Below are positions 15,986 to 24,389 of a stretch of 64,000 bases of DNA, one piece after another. How positions within the stretch are numbered: position 1 is the first letter of the stretch; every line of letters begins with the position of its first letter. The stretch is from LMUY01 sp965199555. GTDB taxonomy: Bacteria; Pseudomonadota; Alphaproteobacteria; Acetobacterales; Acetobacteraceae. The translations under genes and the position numbers were made by a program. The notes under the pieces are model-generated. The model did no database searches and was not told where the DNA came from. It saw only the letters and a list, made by a program, of their open reading frames with translations. Location of the stretch: contig CBDASJ010000017.1 in assembly GCA_965199555.1 (NCBI GenBank), positions 62,001 through 126,000 on the forward strand, read 5' to 3'.

Positions 15986-16510
15986 ATGAAGCGGCGTGGC
16001 CTCAGCGACGCGGACCAGGCAGCCTGGACGTCGTACGCCCGGCACGTCGCCGCCTTGCCGGGCCGCGCCCTGCCGGCGCTGACACCGGAAGCCCCGCTGC
16101 CGGCGGCGCCGGCGTCACCCGCCGTGGCACCCATCGTGTTGCGGGTGGCGCGCGCGGCGGCGCCCAGCTTCGTCACCGTCGGCGAGCAGCCGGGCGGGGT
16201 GGACAACAGCACGTGGTCGCGCTTGCGCACTGGCAAGCTGGCGGTGGGACGCACGCTGGACCTGCACGGCCGCACGGCGCAGCACGCGTTCCATGCCCTG
16301 CAAGGCTTCCTGCTCCGCGCGCATGCGGACCGGGTGCGCTGCGTGGAGGTGATCACCGGTCGCGGGCGCGGCGAAGGCGGCGGCGTGATCCGGCGGGAAC
16401 TGCCGCTGTGGCTCAACCTGCCGCCGTTGCGGCCGTTGGTGCTGGCCGTGACGCACCCGCATGCGGCCAATTCCGGGTCGGTGCGGCTGTTGCTGCGCAA
16501 ACCCCGATGA
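15986..16510 (+). CDS. Smr/MutS2 C-terminal domain protein
   Basis: A 174-residue protein with a disordered alanine/proline-rich N-terminus and a C-terminal Smr domain: TLDLHGRTAQHAFHALQGFL (LDLHG motif near residue 92), then VEVITGRGRGEGGGVIRRELPLWL (the TGxGx region) and AHPHAANSGSVRLLLRK. Smr domains are small nucleases or RNA/DNA-binding modules. In alphaproteobacteria this gene is commonly followed by an XRE regulator, as here, with an ATGA overlap. Confidence 0.9.
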   Translation: MKRRGLSDADQAAWTSYARHVAALPGRALPALTPEAPLPAAPASPAVAPIVLRVARAAAPSFVTVGEQPGGVDNSTWSRLRTGKLAVGRTLDLHGRTAQHAFHALQGFLLRAHADRVRCVEVITGRGRGEGGGVIRRELPLWLNLPPLRPLVLAVTHPHAANSGSVRLLLRKPR

Positions 16511-16878
16511 CGCCGTTCGGCGAGCATCTGCGTAGCCTGCGCTCCGCGCGCGGCATGACGCTGAAGCAGTTCGCCGCGGCGCTGCAACTGTCCAGCGCCT
16601 ATGTGTCAGCCCTTGAGCACGGACGCCGCGGCGTGCCCAGCGCCGGGCTGCTGCACCAGGTGTGCGAGGCGCTCGGGCTGATTTGGGAGGAGGCCGACGA
16701 ACTCACCCGGCTCGCCCGGCTGTCGCATCCCCGCGTGGTGGTGAACACGGCCGGGCTGTCGGCGCAGCAGACGGCGCTGGCCAACCGCATCGCCCGCGGC
16801 ATCCGCGACCTGCCACCGGCCACGGTGTTGGCGATGCACCGGTTGCTGGACGAGCTCCCCGGCCGGCCGGGCGCCTAG
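16507..16878 (+). CDS. XRE-family regulator downstream of smr
   Basis: A 123-residue protein with a Cro/C1 helix-turn-helix at residues 5-60 (GEHLRSLRSARGMTLKQFAAAL, LSSAYVSALEHGRRGVPSAGLLHQV). A short C-terminal helical segment contains the GLSAQQTALANRIARGIRDL region. It begins in an ATGA overlap with the Smr gene and ends 4 bases into the convergent ftsB tail. It could regulate its own operon; targets are unknown. Confidence 0.85.
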   Translation: MTPFGEHLRSLRSARGMTLKQFAAALQLSSAYVSALEHGRRGVPSAGLLHQVCEALGLIWEEADELTRLARLSHPRVVVNTAGLSAQQTALANRIARGIRDLPPATVLAMHRLLDELPGRPGA

Positions 16879-17204
16879 AACAGCTTCTTGCCCTGGCCGT
16901 ACATCACGACGACTTCCGTCGGTTCCGCCAGGTTCAGCATGGCCCGGGCACGCTCATCCAGGGCATCCGGGTCCAGGCGGTTGCTGCGCAGGCCGGCGAC
17001 CTTGCGCTCCCAAACGTCCACGTCGGCGTTGGTGCGGGCGAGTTCGGCCTGGGCGACGCGAAGCTGGTCCTGCTGGCGGGCATAGGCCTGCAAGCCGCGG
17101 TCGCCCTGCGTGGCGCTCCACCCGAAATAGCCGGCAACGGCAAGCAGCATCACCGTGGGCACGATCGACTTCACCCGCCGCTTGATCTCACGCCCGATCG
17201 ACAT
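16875..17204 (-). CDS. ftsB: Septum formation initiator FtsB/DivIC
   Basis: A 109-residue bitopic membrane protein: a basic N-terminus (MSIGREIKRRVKS), one transmembrane helix (IVPTVMLLAVAGYFGW) and a periplasmic coiled coil (QQDQLRVAQAELARTNADVDVWERKVAGLR) followed by the LDPDALDERARAMLNLAEPTEVV region typical of FtsB. It links FtsL and FtsQ in the divisome. It lies about 100 bases downstream of enolase on the same strand, a conserved alphaproteobacterial order. Confidence 0.92.
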   Translation of the reverse strand: MSIGREIKRRVKSIVPTVMLLAVAGYFGWSATQGDRGLQAYARQQDQLRVAQAELARTNADVDVWERKVAGLRSNRLDPDALDERARAMLNLAEPTEVVVMYGQGKKLF

Positions 17205-17301
17205 GCCTGTTCCCCGTCTCCGCCACAGCTTCGCATGCTCGCGACTTCGTGAGCAATGCGGCAGATACGAGCGGGTTGCGGAACGACGCTGGAGTGTGGC
17301 G

Positions 17302-18579
17302 TCAGCGCCGCAGGATGGAACGGCCGGCGTAACGAGCAGCGGCGCCTAGCTCGGCCTCGATGCGGATCAATTGGTTGTATTTCGCCGTGCGGTCGCTCCG
17401 GGACAGGCTGCCGGTCTTGATCTGCCCGCAATTGGCCGCCACGGCCAGGTCGGCGATGGTGTTGTCCTCGGTTTCGCCGGAGCGGTGGCTCATCACCGTG
17501 GCCATGCCGGCGCGGTGGGCGATCTCCATGGTTTCCAGCGTTTCGGACAAGGTGCCGATCTGGTTGACCTTCACCAGCACGGCGTTGCCGGTGCCGGCCT
17601 TGATGCCGCGGCGCAGGCGCTCCGGGTTGGTCACGAACAGATCGTCGCCCACCAGTTGCACGCGGCCGCCGAGTTCGGCGGTCAGGTGCGCCCAGCCATC
17701 CCAATCATCCTCGGCGCAACCATCCTCGACCGAGGCAATGGGGAAGCGGCCCACCAGATCGGCCAGGTAGGCGACCATGCCGGCCGCGTCCAGCGACTTG
17801 CCTTCGCCTTCCATCTCGTATTTCCCGCCGCGGTAGAACTCGGTGGCGGCGCAATCCAGGGCGAAGAACACGTCCTCACCGGGGCGGTAGCCGGCGGCCT
17901 CGCAGGCCTTGCTGATGAAGCCCAGCGCCTCGTCGGCGGATTTCAGGTTGGGGGCGAAGCCGCCTTCGTCGCCGACATTGGTGGCGTGGCCCGCCGCGCT
18001 CAGCGCCTTTTTCAGCGCCTGGAAGATTTCCGAGCCCATGCGGATGCCGTCCGCCACCGTGGCGGCGGCGACCGGCTGGATCATGAATTCCTGCACGTCG
18101 ATCGGGTTGTCGGCATGCTGGCCGCCGTTGATGATGTTCATCATCGGCACCGGCAGGGTGCGGGCGTAGACGCCGCCGACATAGCGATACAGCGGCAGGC
18201 CGAAATCCTCCGCCGCCGCCTTGGCCACGGCCAAGGACACGCCCAGCACCGCGTTGGCGCCCAGCCGGGCCTTGTTGGCGGTACCGTCCAGGTCGATCAG
18301 CATGTCGTCAATCTTCACCTGGTCGGCGGCGTCCAGGCCGCTCAGCATGTCGAAGATCTCGCCTTCCACGTTCGCCACCGCCTGGCGCACGCCCTTGCCG
18401 CCGTAGCGGCTCTTGTCGCCGTCGCGCAGTTCCACCGCCTCGTGCGCGCCGGTGGACGCGCCCGACGGGATGGCGACCCGGCCCATCGCCCCGCTATCCA
18501 GCACCACGTCCACTTCCAGTGCCGGATTGCCGCGGCTGTCGAGGATTTCGCGGGCGACGATGTCGGCAATGGCGGCCAT
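17302..18579 (-). CDS. eno: Enolase
   Basis: A 425-residue phosphopyruvate hydratase, converting 2-phosphoglycerate to phosphoenolpyruvate. Visible signatures are EILDSRGNPALEVDV, PSGASTGAHEAVELRDGD, MMNIINGGQHADNPIDVQEFMI (cited as residues 150-172), the magnesium-site region QLVGDDLFVTNP, LVKVNQIGT and SHRSGETEDN. The start at 18579 gives the standard N-terminus AAIADIVAREIL; the frame is open further upstream but without conservation. Divergent from the esterase lipoprotein gene, with about 120 bases between. Confidence 0.97.
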   Translation of the reverse strand: MAAIADIVAREILDSRGNPALEVDVVLDSGAMGRVAIPSGASTGAHEAVELRDGDKSRYGGKGVRQAVANVEGEIFDMLSGLDAADQVKIDDMLIDLDGTANKARLGANAVLGVSLAVAKAAAEDFGLPLYRYVGGVYARTLPVPMMNIINGGQHADNPIDVQEFMIQPVAAATVADGIRMGSEIFQALKKALSAAGHATNVGDEGGFAPNLKSADEALGFISKACEAAGYRPGEDVFFALDCAATEFYRGGKYEMEGEGKSLDAAGMVAYLADLVGRFPIASVEDGCAEDDWDGWAHLTAELGGRVQLVGDDLFVTNPERLRRGIKAGTGNAVLVKVNQIGTLSETLETMEIAHRAGMATVMSHRSGETEDNTIADLAVAANCGQIKTGSLSRSDRTAKYNQLIRIEAELGAAARYAGRSILRR

Positions 18580-18699
18580 GCACGGGTTCTCCGACGAGAT
18601 GGTATTGTTGCGGCGCGGATAGGATGGCACGGAGGACAAAGCAAGCGCGACCGCGGTCGGCAACTCCCGCCGAACCGGCTCGCGTGGTGGAGGATGCCT

Positions 18700-19893
18700 A
18701 TGTCAGCGACCGAGTCCCCCGTCGGAGCCGTTCCCCCCGCGCCGCCGGCGTCACGCTGGGCAGGCCGGGCGGTGGCGAGCCTGGGCGCGCTGCTGCTGCT
18801 GGCGGGCTGCCAAACCTACACGCCCTATCGCGACGCGAACGGCCGGGCCAACCCGGACATGGCCGCGGTGATCGACACCTATGTCCGGCTCGGCGCCAAG
18901 CCGGTGCACGGGCTGACGGTGGACCAGGCGCGCGCCCAGCCCACGCCCGGCGACGCGGTGAAGGCGGTGCTGCTGGCGCAGAACGGCGCCCCGATCGCGG
19001 AGCCGCTGGTGCAAACGCGCGACCTCCAGGTGGACGGCGCGGCCGGGCCGTTGCCGGCGCGGCTGTATGACGCGACGCCGGGCAAAGCGGGCGAACCGAT
19101 CATCCTGTATTTCCACGGCGGCGGCTGGGTGACCGGCGACCTCAACACCTACGACGCGTCCGACCGCGCCCTGGCCAGCCAGGCGCATGCCAAGGTGCTG
19201 TCGGTGGCCTACCGCCTGGCGCCGGAGAACCGGTTCCCCGCCGCGCATGACGACGCGTTCGCCGCGTATCGCTGGCTGCTGGCCAATGCCGGCCAGCTCG
19301 GCGCCGACCCGCGGCGGATCGCGGTGGCGGGGGAGTCGGCCGGCGGCAACCTGGCGATCAACGTGTCGATCGCGGCGCGGGACGCCCACATCCGGCCGCC
19401 GGTGCACGAGCTGCTGATCTACCCGGTGGCCGGCACGGACACCAAGACGCCGTCCTACATCGCGGATGAGCACGCGATCCCGCTCGGGCGCGACGACGTG
19501 CTTTGGTACGTCAACAACACGATCCGCGGCCCGGCGGATTTGCAGGACCCGCGGTTGGACCTGATCGGCAAGGCGGACCTGCACGACCTGCCGCCCACCA
19601 CCATCATCTCCGCGGAAATCGATCCGCTGGAATCCGACGGGACGTTCCTGACCTACAAGTTGCAGGCGCAGGGTGTCACGGTGGACCGCATCGAGTATGG
19701 CGGCACGACGCACGAGTTCTTCGGCATGGGGGCCGCCGTGGCCCGGGCGAGGAATGCGGAGGACTTTGCCGCCAAGGCGCTGGACGCCACCTTCGACAAG
19801 ATCGGCAACCCGCCGCCGCCACGCGTGGTGCGTGCCGCGGGGCGCCGGGCCGCCGCACGGCACGCCGCGACGCACCGCCGGCAGCCTCGGTGA
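18700..19893 (+). CDS. Lipoprotein alpha/beta hydrolase of the HSL type
   Basis: A 397-residue esterase-like protein. A hydrophobic segment ending in LLLLAGC-Q at about residue 37 is a lipobox, so the protein is probably membrane-anchored. The hydrolase domain has the oxyanion-hole motif HGGGWVTGD, the nucleophile motif GESAGG, an acid residue in the EIDPLESDG region and a histidine in TTHEFFGMG. Family members cleave short-chain esters or lipids. GGTGGAGG ends 6 bases before the ATG at 18700; an ATG at 18694 is too close to it. The basic, histidine-rich tail is unusual. Confidence 0.88.
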   Translation: MSATESPVGAVPPAPPASRWAGRAVASLGALLLLAGCQTYTPYRDANGRANPDMAAVIDTYVRLGAKPVHGLTVDQARAQPTPGDAVKAVLLAQNGAPIAEPLVQTRDLQVDGAAGPLPARLYDATPGKAGEPIILYFHGGGWVTGDLNTYDASDRALASQAHAKVLSVAYRLAPENRFPAAHDDAFAAYRWLLANAGQLGADPRRIAVAGESAGGNLAINVSIAARDAHIRPPVHELLIYPVAGTDTKTPSYIADEHAIPLGRDDVLWYVNNTIRGPADLQDPRLDLIGKADLHDLPPTTIISAEIDPLESDGTFLTYKLQAQGVTVDRIEYGGTTHEFFGMGAAVARARNAEDFAAKALDATFDKIGNPPPPRVVRAAGRRAAARHAATHRRQPR

Positions 19894-20510
19894 TGGCCAT
19901 GGCCGAGATCACCAGCCTGGAAGCATTGGAAGCGCTGTATGGCGCGCCGCAGGACCCGTCCCTGGTCAAGGTGACGGACCACGTCACGCCGCACTACCAG
20001 CGGTTCATCGAGGCATCGCCTTTCGTGGCGCTGTCCACGGTCGGCGAGGACGGGGCGGATTGCTCCCCCCGCGGCGACGAAACCGGCTTTGTGCGGGTGG
20101 CGGACCCCCACACGCTGCAGATGCCGGACCGGCGGGGCAACAACCGGTGCGACACACTGCGCAACATCGTGGTGGATGGCCGGGTCGGGCTGCTGTTCCT
20201 GGTGCCTGGGTCGGGCACGACGCTGCGCGTCAACGGCACGGCCCGGCTTTCCGTCGACCCGGCGCTGTGCGCGTCGTTCGCCGTGGGCAGGGCGGCGCCG
20301 CGCAGCGTCATCGTCGTTGCCGTGCAGGCGGTGTATTTCCAGTGCGCCCGGGCGATCGTGCGCGCCGATTTGTGGAACCCGGAACGGCACGTCGACCCGG
20401 CAACCCTGCCGACGCCCGGCGCCATCCTGGCCGCGCTCAGCGAGGACAAGGTCGGCGGCCCCGAGTACGACCGCCTGTGGCCGGAGCGTGCCCGCCAAAC
20501 CATGTGGTAA
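19893..20510 (+). CDS. Pyridoxamine 5'-phosphate oxidase-like flavoprotein
   Basis: A 205-residue protein of the split-barrel FMN-binding family. The pattern FVALSTVGEDGADCSPRGDETGFVRV, then DRRGNNRCDTLRNIV and GLLFLVPGSGTTLRVNGTA, is typical of the MSMEG_1061-type subfamily of unknown substrate. It starts with ATG overlapping the stop of the esterase gene by one base (TGATG), so it is likely co-transcribed. It is probably a flavin- or F420-type oxidoreductase; the cofactor cannot be proved from sequence. Confidence 0.82.
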   Translation: MAMAEITSLEALEALYGAPQDPSLVKVTDHVTPHYQRFIEASPFVALSTVGEDGADCSPRGDETGFVRVADPHTLQMPDRRGNNRCDTLRNIVVDGRVGLLFLVPGSGTTLRVNGTARLSVDPALCASFAVGRAAPRSVIVVAVQAVYFQCARAIVRADLWNPERHVDPATLPTPGAILAALSEDKVGGPEYDRLWPERARQTMW

Positions 20511-20557
20511 TCCGGCTCGGAGGACGCGCGCAATCGGCATGATCCGGGCGACATTCC

Positions 20558-20944
20558 ATGTTGCCACGCCCTGCGGTAGCCTTTTTCGGTGCGACGCGCG
20601 TAAGCCGGCTCGGCCTTGTCCTGGCGGGCAGCTACCTGCTGTTGTCAGCGGTCAGCATCGCCTGGGGCTTCAGCGTGGAGAATGTCGAAGCCCGCAAGTC
20701 GTTCATCCTGCAACTGCCACTTCTGCCAGCCTTGGTGTTGTTCGGGGTGGCTTGGGTTGCTGCCGTTGCTTGCGCGATATTTCGTGGGCGTGTCGCGTTC
20801 GGCGTGATCATCCCGGTCATCGCCGCCGCCCTGTATGGCTTGGGCAGCCTGGTCGGCCGGCTCAGCGTCCAGGCCCGGCTCGTCGCCGGCTGCGTCGTGC
20901 TGCTGGTGGCGACCGTCGCAACGATGTGGCCGTTGCGCCGCTGA
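20558..20944 (+). CDS. Small integral membrane protein
   Basis: A 128-residue hydrophobic protein with about four membrane segments (LGLVLAGSYLLLSAVSIAWGF, LLPALVLFGVAWVAAVACAIF, AFGVIIPVIAAALYGLG, LVAGCVVLLVATVATMWPL). No family is recognised. It ends with two arginines, stands alone between a flavoprotein gene and a convergent reductase gene, and has no visible regulatory signal. Confidence 0.55.
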   Translation: MLPRPAVAFFGATRVSRLGLVLAGSYLLLSAVSIAWGFSVENVEARKSFILQLPLLPALVLFGVAWVAAVACAIFRGRVAFGVIIPVIAAALYGLGSLVGRLSVQARLVAGCVVLLVATVATMWPLRR

Positions 20945-20971
20945 CGCGCTGGCCCTTCGTGCGGGCGCGCG

Positions 20972-21895
20972 TCACGCCAGGCGCGTGCGCCGTGCCTCGT
21001 AGGCCTTGAGGTGCAGAAAGGCGACGCGGAGCATCGGTGACGCGCCGGGGGCACCGCGTTGCAGCAGGTCCCCCACGATGTGATCGACCTCCACGGCGCC
21101 CCCACGCTCGACATCGCGCAGCATGGAGGCGGTGAGGGGCGACCTTGCGGTCGTGACGACGGCCTTCAGGCGCTCGACTGCGGCGGGGCGGGGGGAGAAG
21201 CCAGACCGGGTGGCGATGGCGACGCACTCGTCGGCGAGGGCGAGAGGGATTTCGGACGCACCCGCCGCCACCACGTCGCCGATCGTGCTGCGCATCAGGC
21301 AGGTGGTGCAGGCGATCGTGGTGATGAACACCCACTTCTCCCACATATCCAACAGGATCGTCTCGCTCAGCCGCCCGCCTACCGGTGCCAGGGCGGTCGC
21401 AAGCGCAGCGGTGACGGGGGAGGCCGGGCCGGCGGATCGCTCGCCGAGCGACAGCGCCTGCATCTCACCGAACTGGCGGATGGTGCCGTCGGCTTCCAGC
21501 GTGGTGGAGATCTGGCACTGGCCGCCCAGCACCGCCGCCGGGCCGAACCGGCTGGCCAGCGCGTCCAGATGGGCCATGCCGTTCAGCAACGGCAGGATCT
21601 TGGTGTGCGGGCCGACCGCCGGCGCGACGGAGTCGATCGCGTCCGCCAGGTCGAACGCTTTGCAACTGAGCACCACCGCGTCATACGGGACGGCGATGGC
21701 GCCGGCCTGCACGGTGGGCGGCGCCGCGATCGCCAGATCGCCGCGCGGGCTGCGGATCGCCAGCCCGTGCTCCGCCAACGCTGCCGCCCGCTTGGGCCGG
21801 ACCAGGAAGGTCACGTCCGCGCCGGCCTCCAGCAAGCGGCCGCCGAAATAGCCGCCGATCGCGCCGGCGCCGAGCACCAGGATACGGGGTGTCAT
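20972..21895 (-). CDS. 2-dehydropantoate 2-reductase family protein
   Basis: A 307-residue NADP-dependent reductase. The N-terminal Rossmann motif is LGAGAIGGYFGGRLLEAG. The family's KAFDLADAI region (catalytic lysine) follows near residue 72, NGMAHLDAL near 97, and the C-terminal helical domain has the conserved DMWEKWVFI and RGGAVEVDHIVGDLL segments. The classical enzyme reduces ketopantoate in pantothenate synthesis, but many paralogues act on other keto acids. AGGAG precedes the ATG at 21895. The same-strand thioesterase and HxlR genes lie just upstream. Confidence 0.85.
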   Translation of the reverse strand: MTPRILVLGAGAIGGYFGGRLLEAGADVTFLVRPKRAAALAEHGLAIRSPRGDLAIAAPPTVQAGAIAVPYDAVVLSCKAFDLADAIDSVAPAVGPHTKILPLLNGMAHLDALASRFGPAAVLGGQCQISTTLEADGTIRQFGEMQALSLGERSAGPASPVTAALATALAPVGGRLSETILLDMWEKWVFITTIACTTCLMRSTIGDVVAAGASEIPLALADECVAIATRSGFSPRPAAVERLKAVVTTARSPLTASMLRDVERGGAVEVDHIVGDLLQRGAPGASPMLRVAFLHLKAYEARRTRLA

Positions 21896-21912
21896 GGCAT
21901 GCTCCTGCCGGC

Positions 21913-22923
21913 TCATTGCCGGGCGGTCTGGTCGAACATCAGGCAGGTGGTGCTGGCGGTGGCGCAAAGGTGGCCGGCGGCATCGGTGGCGCGGCCTTCC
22001 GCCACTGCGACCTGGCGGCCGTCATGCACGACCTGGCCGGTGCCGGTGATCAGCCCGCTCGCCGCCGTGATGGCGCGCAGGTAGTTCACCTTCAGCTCCA
22101 GCGTGGTGTAGCTGCGGCCCTGCGGCAGGGTGGAATGCACCGCGCAGCCCATCGCGGAATCCAGCAAGGTGGCGATCATCCCGCCATGCATGGTGTTGTT
22201 CGGATTGTTGAGGTGGCCGCCCGGCGGCAGCGTCATGCAAACCCGGCCAGGCGCGATCTCGCCCATGGCCAGGCCGAGCAGGCTGGCGATCGGGGCCCGC
22301 GCCAACTCGCCGGCCGCCATGGCGCGGAGGTACTCGATGCCCGGCAGGGTCGCGCCGGCTCGGCGTGCGGGCTCCGGGTCTTCCCACGCCACGACGTGCT
22401 CGCGGGGCCGCTCGTCCGTTGGCTCCTCCCCGGTGCGCCGATCGAACACCAGCAGGGTGGTGCTGGCAGTGGCGTATAGGCGTCCGGCCGCGTCCATGAT
22501 GCGGGCCTCCGCCACGCCAACCTGCCGCCCGGTGTGCACGGCGACACCCTCGCCGATCACCTCGCCGGTCGCTGTCGTGATGGCGCGGAGGTAGTTGACC
22601 TTGATCTCCAACGTCACGCAGCTACGCCCGGCCGGCAGGGTGGAATGCACCGAGCACGCCAGCACGGTGTCCAGCACCGTGGCGATGATGCCGCCATGCA
22701 CGGAGCCCAGCGGATTGTAGTGGTATTCCGCGGGGGTGAGCGCCATGCGCACCCGCCCGGGCTCGACCCCGACCATCCGCATGTCGATTAGGCTGGACAC
22801 GGGCGGAAGCGGCGCGTGTCCGGCGGCGGTGGCGCGCAGGGCATCCAGGCCGGATAGGCCCGGCGCCGTCGGGCGTGGCCGATCCCACCGCACGACCCGC
22901 TGCCGCCCGGCTGCCTCAGCCAA
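21913..22923 (-). CDS. Tandem-hotdog PaaI-family thioesterase
   Basis: A 336-residue protein made of two similar hotdog domains. Each has the HGG-I/M-IATxLD active-site helix followed by a SVHSTLPAGRS or AVHSTLPQGRS loop, an E/LKVNYLRAIT strand and a final ATASTT-strand. Most PaaI thioesterases are single-domain, about 140-residue homo-oligomers acting on aryl- or acyl-CoA, so this is an internal duplication forming a built-in dimer. The likely start is TTG at 22923, overlapping the HxlR stop by 8 bases; the two repeats align only if translation begins near there. Confidence 0.8.
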   Translation of the reverse strand: MAEAAGRQRVVRWDRPRPTAPGLSGLDALRATAAGHAPLPPVSSLIDMRMVGVEPGRVRMALTPAEYHYNPLGSVHGGIIATVLDTVLACSVHSTLPAGRSCVTLEIKVNYLRAITTATGEVIGEGVAVHTGRQVGVAEARIMDAAGRLYATASTTLLVFDRRTGEEPTDERPREHVVAWEDPEPARRAGATLPGIEYLRAMAAGELARAPIASLLGLAMGEIAPGRVCMTLPPGGHLNNPNNTMHGGMIATLLDSAMGCAVHSTLPQGRSYTTLELKVNYLRAITAASGLITGTGQVVHDGRQVAVAEGRATDAAGHLCATASTTCLMFDQTARQ

Positions 22924-23377
22924 GCACGGCGGCCTTTTCCCGGTTGCGCCGGAGGCGGTATTCCGGCCCTTCCACCGGCAGGCCGGTGCTTCGATCCACC
23001 AGCACCGGGTCGGCCGGGCGCCCGGTCGCCGCGTGGACCAACTCGACCACCGGGCCATCCGGCGCGAAGTGCCGGTTGCCCCAGACCATCAGGCTCAGCA
23101 TCACCGGGCGAAAGTCGCGGCCGCGCGCGGTCAGCACGTATTCGTCACGCGGCGGGCGCTCACAATAGCGCCGCCGTTCCAGCAGGCCCGCCGCGACCAG
23201 TGCCTTCAACCGGCGGGTGAGGATGTTGGGCGCCACGCCCAGCGTGTCGCGGAACTCGTCGAACCGGGTCTTGCCGTTGAACGCCTCACGCAGGATCAGG
23301 ATGCTCCACCATTCCCCCACATGCTCCAGGCTGCGGGCGATCGGGCACGGCATGTCACTGAACGAGGTCCGCTGCAT
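22916..23377 (-). CDS. HxlR-family transcriptional regulator
   Basis: A 153-residue winged-helix protein with the HxlR signature: CPIARSLEHVGEWWSILILREAF near residue 11, TRFDEFRDTLGVAPNILTRRLKAL, and the wing RRRYCERPPRDEYVLTARGR. HxlR proteins respond to oxidative or aldehyde/quinone signals and usually control adjacent enzyme genes. Here the probable target is the double-hotdog thioesterase translated in overlap with it. A possible sensing cysteine is C11. Confidence 0.88.
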   Translation of the reverse strand: MQRTSFSDMPCPIARSLEHVGEWWSILILREAFNGKTRFDEFRDTLGVAPNILTRRLKALVAAGLLERRRYCERPPRDEYVLTARGRDFRPVMLSLMVWGNRHFAPDGPVVELVHAATGRPADPVLVDRSTGLPVEGPEYRLRRNREKAAVLG

Positions 23378-23418
23378 CGGCCGAAACTATCAAGGTGAAA
23401 GTGAAGCGTCAAAGACGG

Positions 23419-24378
23419 TCAGGCGGTGATGGCGTCGATCTCCGCCAGTTCCTCCGCCGTCAGCTTCCAACCGCCGGCGGCGACGTTCTGCGCCACCTGC
23501 TCCGCCTTGGTGGCGCCGGCGATCACGCTGGCGACCGGGCCGCGGGCCAGCAGCCAACTGAATGCCAGTTCCACCATGGTGTGCCCGCGGGCGGCGCAGA
23601 AATCCGCCAGCTTTTCCACGCGCGGCCAATGCGCGTCGGTCAAATAGCGCTCGGCCAGCCGCTGCGTGCTGGTCAGCCGCGCGCCTTCCGGCATCACCGC
23701 GTTGCGCTGGTATTTCCCCGTCAGCAGGCCGCTGGCGAGCGGGAAATACGGCAGCAGGCCGAGGCCGAAATGCTCCGCGGCGGGCAGCAGCTCCTTGTCC
23801 GCGTCGCGCACCAGCAGCGACAGCTCGTCCTGGCAGGAGATGAAGGGGGTGAGGTGACGGTCCTTCGCCGTCCACATCGCGTCCGCCACCTGCCAGGCGG
23901 CGAAGTTCGAGCAGCCGATGTAGCGGACCTTGCCGGCGCGCACGAGGTCGTCCAGCGCGCGCAAGGATTCCTCCAGCGGCGTCTTCGGGTCGAAGCGGTG
24001 CTGCTGGTATAGGTCGATCCAGTCGGTGCGCAGCCGCCGCAGGCTGTCCTCCACCGCCCGCACGATGTAGCGGCGGGACGCGCCCGCCAACTGCCCGGCA
24101 TCGTCCATCGGCATGGCGAACTTCGTGGCCAGCACGATGTCGCGTCGGCGCGCACCCAGCACCTCGCCGAGGATTTCCTCGGACGCACCCTTATGGCTGC
24201 TCGGGATGCCCTGGGCGCCATACACGTCCGCCGTGTCGAACAGCGTGATACCGGCGTCCAGCGCGGCGTGGATCACCGGGCGGGACGCTGCCAGGTCCAG
24301 CCGCCCGCCGAAATTGTTGCAGCCGAGGCCGATGGTGGAAACGGTCAGGCCGGAGCGGCCGAGCGTGCGATGGTCCAT
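23419..24378 (-). CDS. Aldo/keto reductase
   Basis: A 319-residue TIM-barrel oxidoreductase. The N-terminus MDHRTLGRSGLTVSTIGLGCNNFGG and the catalytic tetrad regions are visible: FDTADVYG (Asp and Tyr), ATKFAMPMD (Lys) and DLYQQHRFD (His). C-terminal NADPH-binding residues lie in SVIAGATKAEQVAQN. It reduces aldehydes or ketones; the substrate is unknown. It ends the group S24 repressor - exported protein - vWA protein - reductase, 11 bases after the previous gene. Confidence 0.92.
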   Translation of the reverse strand: MDHRTLGRSGLTVSTIGLGCNNFGGRLDLAASRPVIHAALDAGITLFDTADVYGAQGIPSSHKGASEEILGEVLGARRRDIVLATKFAMPMDDAGQLAGASRRYIVRAVEDSLRRLRTDWIDLYQQHRFDPKTPLEESLRALDDLVRAGKVRYIGCSNFAAWQVADAMWTAKDRHLTPFISCQDELSLLVRDADKELLPAAEHFGLGLLPYFPLASGLLTGKYQRNAVMPEGARLTSTQRLAERYLTDAHWPRVEKLADFCAARGHTMVELAFSWLLARGPVASVIAGATKAEQVAQNVAAGGWKLTAEELAEIDAITA

Positions 24379-24389
24379 GTTCTAATCCT

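Noticed and set aside
17371..18693. Long plus-strand open frame extending upstream of the esterase lipoprotein
   Set aside because: It is the antisense shadow of enolase. The lipoprotein signal begins at 18700 with its own ribosome binding site.
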